A stretch of 64,000 bases of DNA from Microdochium bolleyi. Taxonomy: Eukaryota > Ascomycota > Sordariomycetes > Xylariales > Microdochiaceae. This document shows, piece after piece, positions 1-9,738 of this stretch (the stretch's first letter is position 1; each line of letters opens with the position of its first letter). The translations under genes and the position numbers were made by a program. The notes beneath the pieces are model-generated. The model saw nothing but the letters and a program-made list of their open reading frames with translations. It did no database searches and was not told the origin of the DNA. The stretch is taken from the NCBI GenBank assembly GCA_001566295.1, contig KQ964256.1, positions 310,001 to 374,000 of the forward strand, read 5' to 3'.

Positions 1-869
1 TTGTGAGCTCAATAAACGATCGCCCACGCGCAGATTTTTCCAACTCACGATCCTGGCGGTGCGTGAAGTATGCTTTTTTCAAGAGCCACCTCCTTCCCGC
101 TTGGCTCTTACACCAGCGACAGTGCGTTGCCAAGCCACGGAAGCGCGGATCGTTGTCACAAGCAATATGCGCTATCAACAGAAGATCCACCCCCTGGTCG
201 GTTGTGAAGCAAAGATACCCAATACAGTGGGACCGTGGATCCAGCACGAGCACTTGTTGTTTTACACCATGCTGGACTCCTGGCCACCTAGCGTCATAGG
301 AGACATGTCCCCCTAAAGCACCTGGCTCCGAACGTGGATTGACCCCGATCTTGAGCCTAGAAGAGCTTATTCTTATCTGACATGGCAGGGTATCTAGGCT
401 ATGCCTAAATTGGGCACGAAGACTGCCACACCCCCATGCTCGAGCTTGCATTCCTACTGGTCGTTACTGCTCGAAACGTTTCGTTCTCTGGCCTGGCCAA
501 GCCAAAAATAACATCGCCAGGCTCCGTGCAATATCTCATCTATGGGAGGCCACTGGGTGTCTTGGAGGCTCGCAGATCCGTGGATTCCCTTTATAGACTC
601 AAGCGGGCCTCACGGCAGCCCGCAAGAGCAAGCCTCACACTTATTCGCTTCTATCAACGCAGGCTCGTAGTTTCTTTCTTCGGCATAGAGACTGGGTGCT
701 GGAAACTCCACTTCTCATGACTTTTATCAACCTCTAGATCATTCTTCTTTCCTAGTGTCATCTTGGTTTTTTCCGTTGCGCATTTCTCATTTGATCTTTC
801 GCCGATTGGCGCAGGCTCGCTTTTCCCAACTTCGATTCTCAACCCTCAAACACGACAGGCCATTCCATC
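1..869. other. intergenic, left edge
   Basis: No reading frame here has convincing coding character or a recognisable domain. The last 150 bases before the transporter start are pyrimidine-rich (runs of TTC and CTT), as is common in 5' leaders of filamentous fungi. The upstream neighbour lies outside the window. Confidence 0.5.
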
Positions 870-2392
870 ATGTACTCTCCGAGAAGAGCCTACCCTAATG
901 AAGAGCAGCAGAGGCTGCCGGAGGTGACAGGATACCCGCCTCCTCTTGCGGCGTACCCGCCCCAGGTTGCGGCCTACCAGCCCCAGGTTGCGGCCTACCC
1001 GCCCCAGATTGCAACTTACGCGGCTCCCGAAGTGCCGCATCACTCACGGCCGGCCAGCCAGCAGTCCGCTCACAACATCCAGTCTTCTGCGTCGTCGATG
1101 ACGGACGTCGACCTCGATGAGAAGGATCCGGACCACGATCTCGAGAAGGGCAAAGGGCAAGACCATGGCAAGGGACACGACCACGGGCACGGGCACGTCG
1201 ACGTGAACGATCCGAATCGTCCTCGCTACGGTCTCAAGCAGCGTCTGCATCACTTCACATGGGCCTGGTTCACGACCACAATGAGCGCTGGCGGTCTCTC
1301 TCTGCTCATCTTCGCCCAGCCGTTCCAGTTCCCCGGCCTCCGTCAGATTGGCCTCGCCGTGTACATCATCAACCTCGTCATCTTCGCCATACTCAACGCC
1401 TGTCTCATCGGTCGCTTCATCATCCATACTGGCGACCTGTCCAAGTCACTTACACATCCTCGCGAGGGTTTCTTCGTCCCGACATACTTCCTCTCCATCG
1501 CCACGCTCATCACCAGCACTCAGCGGTACGCGATCCCGGACAACGACATCAACCTCGTGTGGGCAATCAAGACCGCTTACTGGGGATACGTTGCCATCAC
1601 GCTTATGCTGGCCATCGGGCAATTCAGCTACGTCTTCTCCGCGCACAGCTTCGGCCTCCACACAATGATGCCGACATGGATTCTCCCTATTTTCCCGGTC
1701 ATGCTTTCTGGCACCATCGCATCCATCATTGCCGAGACACAGCCCGCCATCGACGCCCTGCCAATCATCGTCGCGGGCCTTACGTGCCAGGGTCTCGGTA
1801 TCTCGGTTGCTTTCATGATGTATGCGCACATGATCGGTCGCCTGATGCAGGCTGGTAAGCACACCCTCAGATGACCACCAATTTTCCTCCATAGAGCTCG
1901 ACTAACACACTCGTTCTATCAGGCCTCCCCAACAGAGAACACCGTCCCGGTCTCTACATGAACGTCGGCCCGCCCGCCTTCACCGCGACTGCAGTCATCG
2001 GCATGGCCAACGGCCTCCCCGACGACTTCGACATGATGGTTGCCGGCATAAGCGCGAAGCCCCTGATCCAGGTCTGGGCCCTCGTTACGGGCATCTTCCT
2101 CTGGGCTCTCGCGCTGTGGTGGTTCGGTGTGGCCACCATTGCCGTGATCCGCTCCCCGCCCAAGTACTTCCACCTCGGCTGGTGGGCCATGGTGTTCCCC
2201 AACACGGGCTGGATCCTGTCCACCATTGCCATCGGCAAGGCCCTCAACAGCAACGGCGTGCTTTATGCGGCCACGGGCATGTCGGTGGTCCTTCTCATCA
2301 TGTTCTTCTTCGTCGGGTACCATCTCGTGCGCGCGGTCATGATCCAGGACATCATGTACCCGGGCAGAGACGAGGATGTCAACGACCACTAG
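870..2392 (+). CDS. TDT-family transporter (C4-dicarboxylate/malate or sulfite-type anion carrier)
   Basis: Two exons, 870-1854 and 1923-2392, joined in frame across a 67-base intron (GTAAGC donor, CTAACAC branch site, CAG acceptor), give 484 residues. About 125 cytosolic residues precede ten or so hydrophobic segments, starting with HFTWAWFTTTMSAGG near residue 128. The spliced joint reads GLPNREHRPGLYMNVGPP, the conserved loop of the tellurite-resistance/dicarboxylate (TDT, SLAC1-like) family that includes yeast-type Mae1 malate permease and Ssu1 sulfite pump. The substrate cannot be told from sequence. The N-terminal tail is unusual: about three near-copies of a seven-residue YPPQVAA unit (residues 23-50) and a His/Asp/Gly-rich stretch near 97-110. 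The start is the first ATG in frame. The predicted location is the plasma membrane. Confidence 0.88.
945..1019 (+). repeat. 21-base coding tandem repeat in the transporter N-terminus
   Basis: Three to four imperfect direct copies of a 21-base unit (core CCCCAGGTTGCGGCCTAC) encode the heptad YPPQVAA. The unit length is a multiple of three, so copy-number change would keep the frame. Confidence 0.75.
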
Positions 2393-2656
2393 CCGTCGCG
2401 TCATTGAGGAGGACCGGACGCGCGGTGGTGTGTATGGAGTGCTGTTACAGGCTTCATGGGGCTTGCAATATGGAGCTCGCTGGTGTTTATGATTCGAGAG
2501 CATGTTTTATTATTGATACACTGTACTTTAAAAAAAATGCCTCCGACACGAGGCGCCCAAAAAAAACAATACCAACTTCTATTCAGTCGTTTCTGACACA
2601 ACTTAGTCGCATGCGCGTGTCTTGTTACGAATGCAGTTCTTATAATCGTGACGTTC
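2393..2656. other. 3' flank of the transporter gene
   Basis: AT-rich flank with A and T runs (2528-2537, 2559-2566), consistent with a transcript end region. No gene is seen. Confidence 0.4.
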
Positions 2657-2911
2657 ATGGCAGAGGGGCTTAAGCTGTTCCGTCGAGTTATCGAGTAGTT
2701 CTACGATAAATACCATGACTACACGGATCTAAACGACTTTGACGAGTGGCCGCGTAAGAACAATAGCGGGGACGACGACAAGATCCAGGTCATCGAGGAG
2801 AACGGGAGCGAGGGTGGTCTTGTCTACCTGTACGAGATCGTGAAGGCCTCGAGCAGCAGCCTACAGCTGCTCAGGTGGCCCGAGAAGTCGGTTATCGAGC
2901 CCAAAAAGTGA
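2657..2911 (+). pseudogene. broken small ORF, unrecognised protein
   Basis: From the ATG at 2657 a frame runs 84 codons to TGA at 2909-2911 and is interrupted only by TAG at 2696-2698 (codon 14). Beyond the stop the reading looks protein-like: acidic and charged, with DLNDFDEW, DDDKIQVIEENGSEGG and LLRWPEKSVIEPKK, and codons typical of the real genes here (GAC, GAG, AAG, CTG). I do not recognise the family. It sits 265 bases downstream of the transporter stop on the same strand. Alternatives are a gene fragment left by decay, a real exon of a longer gene whose other exons I could not find, or coincidence. The stop could also be read through, but nothing in the sequence shows that. Confidence 0.4.
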
Positions 2912-3191
2912 GACTCTTGAGCCGGGTTGGCGGGAAGGGATCAAGGTTGCTGGTCATACACGAGATCACCCTACAACGCGCTGTCATTGTCGTTAAGGCA
3001 CGTACGTCTTCTATATTAGCAATAATTATCAATTAAGTGTGGCTGCAAGGCGAATCTTCCACCACAGAAGACCATAGTAACTTGAACCCATTAAAAAGAA
3101 GCATGGTGTGCTACTCGAGTTTCTCAATTGTCCATATACTTTCGAGTGACAGTCCTGTGCACGCCCTCTGGTGGCCCTCTCCCGCCACGCA
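2912..3191. other. convergent spacer
   Basis: Short AT-rich spacer between the broken ORF and the stop of the minus-strand secreted-protein gene. Nothing else is seen. Confidence 0.4.
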
Positions 3192-4132
3192 CTAAGTAGC
3201 ACCACACAATCGGGTAAGCGAGAAGTCGTCAACGCCAATAATCACAACGTTGAAGCTGCCTTCGCAGGTGATTGCGACGGTCAGCGCGACAGGCGAGTCT
3301 TGGATCTGAGCTGTGAAAGCCTGACTCGACGATCGGAAACCATATGGTCCATTATCAGTCAGCGTCACACTTGGGGCGAGGACCTGATCCCCAATGGAAG
3401 GAGTCGCCCTGCAGGAGAATCCGCGGCCGTTGACCGCTGTTTGCAAATTGACGAAGTAGTTGAGCTCGTAGGTGAATGATCCAAGAGCAGGTAGACGCTG
3501 TTGAAAGGCAGTGGCGAGGCGACCTTGGTTCAGAGTGTTGTACCTATGACATGCTTTAGTCAATCATATCTGGCCCCCGTGCTTCAGACATGGAACCGGA
3601 CTTACAGGAAATTAGGAGCTGAGCGAGGGTTTATCTGAGAAACGCTCACTCCAGCACCCAAGGACCATGGTTGCGCATCGTCGTTGTCGTCAAACGCTGG
3701 ATTCACGAGTATCTGGGTCTCAACACAGGGAGGCTCAGAAGTGGTTGGGGTTGGGGTTGGGACTTCAGGGGTGCTGCTGGTCGCGCTTGCGCTCTCTGTG
3801 ACATCTGTGGTGATAGTAGTCGAGGTGGTGCTGGAAGCCTCGGGGGTGCTACTGGTCTCGCTAGCGGTTTCGGTAATAGTAGGGCTAGTACTTGATGCGC
3901 TGGTAGATTCGGTGCTGGCAGTCTCGGTTGCGGATGTCGAAGTCGCGCTGACGGTGTCAGTGGTGTCGGCCTTGGTAGTTGAGGATACTGCGCTGTAAGT
4001 CACAACGTCCGTGGACAGACTGGACGTCGAGGACAGACTGTTCGAGGAACCATGTGGAGGCTTGCAAGGGCTGGCATGGGCACCAAGAGCAGCGACAGCC
4101 GTCAAGATGGTGAAAAACCTGCTATGAGCCAT
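3192..4132 (-). CDS. secreted Ser/Thr-rich protein with carbohydrate-binding-like C-terminal domain
   Basis: Exon 1 is 4132-3606 and exon 2 is 3543-3192, separated by a 62-base intron (GTAAGT donor, TAG acceptor); the product is 292 residues. Residues 1-20 are a signal peptide (MAHSRFFTILTAVAALGAHA). Residues 27-135 are a Ser/Thr/Pro/Glu-rich linker with many near-repeats of TSSTPE(A/V), expected to be heavily O-glycosylated. From residue 137 a folded module begins (VETQILVNPAFDD) and ends in VDDFSLTRLC. The NPxFDD...VDDxSL pattern is that of fungal CBM4/9-like beta-sandwich modules (family knowledge). No catalytic domain is present, so this is likely a cell-surface or wall-associated binding protein. 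No GPI tail is seen. Confidence 0.8.
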
Positions 4133-5153
4133 GATGAGAAACGACGATGGAGCTTCTCAGCACAGAGGTTGTCTGACTGGAGGGTTGCGGATCAGTAGTA
4201 CTCGCCTGCTCATGCCGGCAGCATGGGAAAGAGATCTCCTTAATACGACAGCAGCTCAGGCCTTTTCTCACCCGAAGAGCAGATCAACAGGGGATCAACA
4301 CCTGTGGCTGAACTATTGTTTCTCGCCGGACGCGATCAGCTCTTAGACCTGGGGAGCTGAACTAGAGTGGATGCGCCTCGGCCCGGCCCCAGCTTGGAGT
4401 CCCTCCATACGACAGCGGTCCTAACTTTGCATGGCACAATTTACAGGTTAGCGCCGCACGTAAACTGGGTCGTGCAGCATCGAGAACGGAGAAGATCTTA
4501 ATATATGGACAGGTCTGACCCACCCGTGTGGCTTATGAGCGGGAAATTTGATGAGCCCAACCCAGAAAAATCATGTTTTGGACACAGTTCAACCACGCGA
4601 GCCACTCGGCATAATAGAGTAGATCAGGGACAGGGGGCCAGAGATCGAGGCCGTCGAGGCACAACCGATCGGATTAGATCCGTCGCCTTCAAGTCGGCAG
4701 ATTGCCGAGCTGGTGTCGCAAGATCTACAAGGGTCGTCTGCTGTCACCCTGTATCGATCAGAAGCAGCTTCTCCGTCAGCACGACCTCGACCGAGACTCA
4801 CGACCACGCCCTTGTAGTTACAGGACTTCGCGGAGTGCGATCACCTGAATAAGAAAGGGTAGTGCTCCAGCGATTAAAGGATTCCCCACATTGTCGTGGC
4901 TTCCTGGGGATCCCGTCACCACCCCCTCCATGGTTTCTCGATGCGGAGTTCATCTCCAAGCGGCAAAAGGTGAACCGACCACCACCCTTGCTCATGATCA
5001 CTAGATCAGCACAGTCATCGCCCTGGTATGCGGATTGTACCAGACAGGCACCTATGTCCGCAAATGCGAGGAATTCGCATAGGTGAACGCAGTGAAAAAG
5101 AAATTGTCCCGCTTTTGTTAGGATCAATTAGGCTAGCGTAGAAAGCAGGTACC

Positions 5154-5168
5154 TACCTACTTTAGGTA
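5154..5168. repeat. short inverted repeat TACCTA/TAGGTA
   Basis: Perfect six-base arms with a three-base spacer, set in a run of ACCT units (5148-5160). Confidence 0.5.
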
Positions 5169-5232
5169 ATGTCCTGGGGCGAGATGGAAAAAGGTGACCA
5201 TAGAAGAAAACCCCCTAGGACCAACTGTATAC

Positions 5233-5364
5233 CACCTGCTGCGCAGGTGTTGCGGTGTTGCCGCAAAGGAGGGAGGCCGGTGGTGAGGGCATCACCGGCC
5301 CGCACCAAAGTGCTACACCACACACCTTGGAGAGGGGAGCCAGCACTACCAACCTCATAGTTGG
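5233..5364. repeat. cluster of four short hairpins
   Basis: Four perfect inverted repeats follow one another: CACCTGC/GCAGGTG with a 3-base loop (5233-5249), TTGCGG/CCGCAA with a 5-base loop (5250-5266), GGCCGGTG/CACCGGCC with a 10-base loop (5275-5300), and CCAAC/GTTGG with a 6-base loop (5349-5364). All lie in DNA without a gene. Function is unknown. Confidence 0.55.
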
Positions 5365-8300
5365 GAGGGTGCAACGGTGAGGACTGGAATGATCAGGGCG
5401 TTCCCATTATACATTCAGAATCTTGGGGGCAAACAATTGCACTGAAAGGAATTGTGTTAATGAGGCCCATCTGCTGTGAAGTCGTTGCCTGCGATGCCTG
5501 ATGTCTATGTACAAGAGGTGCGCCTCCAATCCTTCAGAGATTCAAGTACCCTGGCACTTAGAGTCACATGCTCATCCATGTCCGCCCTGCACGGTCACAG
5601 TAAGTATCTCTCCCCTTGATCAAAAATCCCTATCAAGTGAAGTCAAATATACAAGGAAGTAATAGAGATAAGAGCTTACTTATGTATCTTCATATGAGCC
5701 AGATTAGAGATAGCGGCAAAAGCGGTAACCACGCTGACCATTCTTAAATGCTGCTAACCCTCACGGGACAACAGCAAGTTCTAGATTACAGAAAGGGGTT
5801 TCAGATTGTTTTCTGTACGGTCGGCACTGGCTCTAGCCGCCAGTAGCCCTTGAAGCATGCATGACGTTTCGAACAGACACAGCAAGGTCTGATGCTATTC
5901 TTGGAAAATCTGCTACAGCAGACCGGACTGGCCGATAAAGTGCATCCTTCTGCTGATCATGCCCGTCCACCATGTATCGCTGGTTTTGCTTCTGGCTGTC
6001 GTGTCTCCCTGATGGTAGTTTTGGAAATTGAGACCACGCCAACGTTGAGTAAAAAGGAACAGAGCAGAATGGAAAATACCCGGAAAAGAACTAAAAATGA
6101 AAAAGAAAAGAAATTCAAAGGAACTATGGGATAATCGAAACCAAGCAGGATGAAGAGAAGTCGATTTTTTTTCCGCAACCATTCAAAGATGCCAAAATTT
6201 GGAGTGTCAGCACATTCTTGATTTTTGTATTTTAAACCCCCTCTGGCGCTTCCGGGCAGGAGAAGGTGGCCACCCGGGTAGTCTTCACAACCTTTCCACA
6301 GCATGCACTACAGAGTTCATCCTCTACAATTCACGGCGAGAGTCCAATTAATCAATCACATAAAGCTGAGCTGGAGGTCGACGCCCGGCGTAGTATCATA
6401 CTTAGAAGTCTTGGACCTTGGACCACTAACACCTCTTGTGGAGGAAGGTACTAGAGCGGGATCCAGAACCATTGACATGGTACGATTCCTGGGTCGAGTG
6501 AGCACATCCTTAACAAACAATGGGAGCTCGCCGCGTGGTGAACCGTATGCAGATACGGGATGACCAGCCGTGCTCGGGACCTGTCAGCATCTCTTGACCT
6601 TGGCGAGCAATCCAGGACAATTGCGACCAAAAGCCCTGCCAGCCATGATCGACTCGCACTGCGTTTTCTCGTATCTGAAACCATCTTCACATGCGTCCCA
6701 GCGTACATGAATGTTGCAGGACTTCTGAATATGCCTTCTCGCAACCACAGTGTGGGCTTTCTCAAGATGACATTATTGCCAGATCGGGCGGGCGACTACG
6801 TCCCGCTGACGTAACCATGCGTCCTTGTCCAGGCAGCCATATTAGCACCCCTGGCCATGCCAGCCACGGCTGGAGCCGCCTCATCGTTTCATTTTTCATT
6901 ATTTTTATTTTTGCCCAGATCCAATTCTCGTATTCAACTAGATGTTGATGAAGCGGCTTGCTCATATCATGTCATGCTGCAGAGTACGGAGTGCGGCACG
7001 CTGCAAAAGCACGTGGCTCTTGACAGGCAACTGCACAACCTGTCAGGAACAGTGGGCCGTTCCTGTCCTCACGAGTGGCGCATATATGAGCGAAAGAAGC
7101 TTAACAGGGACCAGGGGTTTGACAGTCTGGGCCCTCGGACTCTGCGGCTAGGTAGTCAGAGCTAGATTTTGCAATGGGATCCGGGGAAGACACTCGGCTC
7201 GGCACTGATACCAGCCTGCTATGAGCTGTCGCTGTCCACATGTTTCTTCTTAACAGCAAGGTAGAGATGTGCGTGCGTTATCCTTCAACGGCCCTTGTGC
7301 TCGTGCACAGAAGGACTTTCGATGTGCGCCACATACTAGTAGTTATCCAGGCACAGCTGACCGCGAGGGGAAAGCCACAGTAGGGCCCATGCAGAATTGA
7401 TGTGTGGACATTTCTCGTGCGGCACCCTCTCATCTTCGGGCCCAGATGAGAAAAGTCCGAGCATGGACGGCCCAGGCCCGGACGCAATACCCCGGGCAGT
7501 CCCACAACTTCCGGAAGCGATGTTTTCTCGCTCCAGGCACCGACATTTCTCGAAACGCCAGAGACCGAGCCTCACTCGCACGCTATCTGACCAATCGCAT
7601 GATCACTGGCGTACGGTGGCGTCCGATAGTCCCGGTGGTATTGCCCAGCCAGTGAGGCCAGGGATGAGCTCGTCGGTCTGATCGTGGGCCTGGCCTTGAT
7701 TTGATGCTCGCGCAGCCACAACAAAGAAGTGAGAAACCTCTGAGACAAGCAAGACCATGCTAATTTGACCTTGAAGCCTGAATCCAGATGGCAACACTGC
7801 TGGATTAGGTTGTGTTTCCAGGTGAGCAGCTTCACAATCCTGCTATGCGACAGCCTCTCGGGAAGGTATGGCACGAATACCGCTCTCAAACGCTTCGCCC
7901 TGCCGCCGATTCCCGCGGCGTCACGAATCTGCATACTCGGACTGCTGAGTGGAATCGGTCCAGATCCCACACTGCATCATAGATACCCTATGGCCACGAA
8001 CCCGATGAACGGCTCTGTCAAAAGTGGCGGCAGTGACATAGGACTCAACATCTGCGTGAGAAATACCAGAAATGCATGTTTGAACCGTCAGTCCGTCGCT
8101 CGAAGAAATTCACCACGCTGCCACGCACACCACACATGGTATGGAACCGACGAATCACACGTCGCGCTTCGTGCCAAAGCTATGCCAAACACTTGCCGCC
8201 CGTCTCTCTCCTGGACCCTATGGTACTCTCGCAACATCCCCCCCAGCTGACTAGCTCCCCGGAACCTGCTCGTTCGGTAGCGTAGTCCCTTAATGGGAGG

Positions 8301-9285
8301 GTCCCTTGGCGCTGCCGCAGTAGGCGATCCAGTTCTAGGCTGCCATATAACGTGCAGCCGTGTGGCATATAGCAGCTCGCCATTGCGGCCGCGTCGTTGC
8401 ATCCCTTGAATGGGGGCGTCGCATGAAGGGGGGTGTGCGCGTCAGCAATATCCCAGGAGCGGCGAGGCGGAGCTGGTTGGTTGCCATGCGTGAGGCTGCA
8501 TTTGGCGTGGCACTCGGTGGGAAATGTGCACAAATGTTGAGGCTTGCGGAGGCCTCATGTGCGGTTCTGTATACCGAGACCTGCTGTGCAAAACATCCAG
8601 ACAGGTTGAATGGTGATGGGCAAGGTGGGCGTTGGCAGAAGCATGCACGGGATGGATCTGGATCCGGGTGCAAACCGTGGACTCGAGACAAGCAGACCAA
8701 CTCGATTCGCCTGTGTAAGCTTCTTGTACTCTGTGGGAGCCCGTGCAGCCGTTGGGAGTAAACTAGAGTAGTGCCACGGGCCCGGAGCCCTGAGTATCTG
8801 GAAGGAAGCCAGGAAGCAAGTCCTTGTATACGATAGCTTGGGAGGCACGGCCGGGTGTTTCTAGCGAGGGTAAGGGTATGCTGGGATGGTCTTGTCCTGC
8901 ATGGCGGTGCTTGCATCCCTGCGGTCAAGGGCGTGGTCAAGTCTGGTACCAATCATTGGCCGAGCACTGGGTACGCGTATGGGGGCCCGAAGTCCTCGCC
9001 AGCTTCTCGGACACTTATAAACAGTCCACGGGCCCTAATCTGCCTTTGGACCGGATGTCAACAAAACTGCTTGTTACTCTGAACATCACCAGGGCATTGC
9101 AACGTGACTCTATCTCATCGCCTTGCCAGACTTGTGCAACCACGGGACACAGATCAGCAGCTGTTGGTTGATGATACCTTCCGACGACGGCGAATACCAC
9201 CTCTGGCCACGAGCCTCGACGATCTCGGACCGTTTCGACAGAACGAACCAAGTGCCACATTGTATAGTCTGCGGCCACTAGCATC

Positions 9286-9322
9286 ACCACGACCACGACC
9301 ACGACCACGGCCACGACCACGA
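9286..9322. repeat. CCACGA hexamer microsatellite
   Basis: Six copies of CCACGA with one substitution, about 420 bases upstream of the glycosidase start. Confidence 0.7.
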
Positions 9323-9738
9323 AACGGCAACTCGAAGTTGCGAAAAGCGAGAACGGCTCCAGTGTAACCTTCAAGCAGCAGACGTGGGTTGGGTGACCGC
9401 CAGCAGCCACGCGCAAGACTCGGACTATAGACAGCTGACGAGTCACGGGACCGGAAGCTTCCGACAGCAGACACACGTGCCTGCGGCTGTTCCTGGCGAC
9501 AGGGAGCCCATCCGACGCTAGCGCAGCACTACAGACGCACTCCAGCACAGGCCAGCACGGGCCAGTGCAAGCGCAGTGCAAGCGCCAGGGCCACGCGACG
9601 TGCCTGTGCCTGTGAGACGGGGACCCTGTGACCCTGTGACGTCGTCGTCGTTGCACGCGGGGCAGCTCCACTGCCCGACTCGACCACTGCCGGGCGCCCA
9701 CGGGGTTTATCTGGGGTCGCACCCCGGCGGCAGCAGCC

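Larger units (their letters stand above)
4133..9738. other. 5.6-kb gene-poor region
   Basis: No open frame in this interval combines sensible composition, splice continuity and a recognisable domain. The longest frames (205 residues at 8335-8952 and 313 residues at 9015-9956, both minus) are Cys/Arg/Pro-rich and look like chance frames. Contents I can point to are a hairpin cluster at 5233-5364, an inverted repeat TACCTA-CTT-TAGGTA at 5154-5168, and a hexamer repeat at 9286-9322. It could hold decayed transposon sequence or noncoding RNA, but no element ends are visible. Confidence 0.5.

Noticed and set aside
8335..8952. 205-residue minus-strand frame
   Set aside because: Cys/Arg/Pro-rich, several competing frames in the same place, no recognisable motif.
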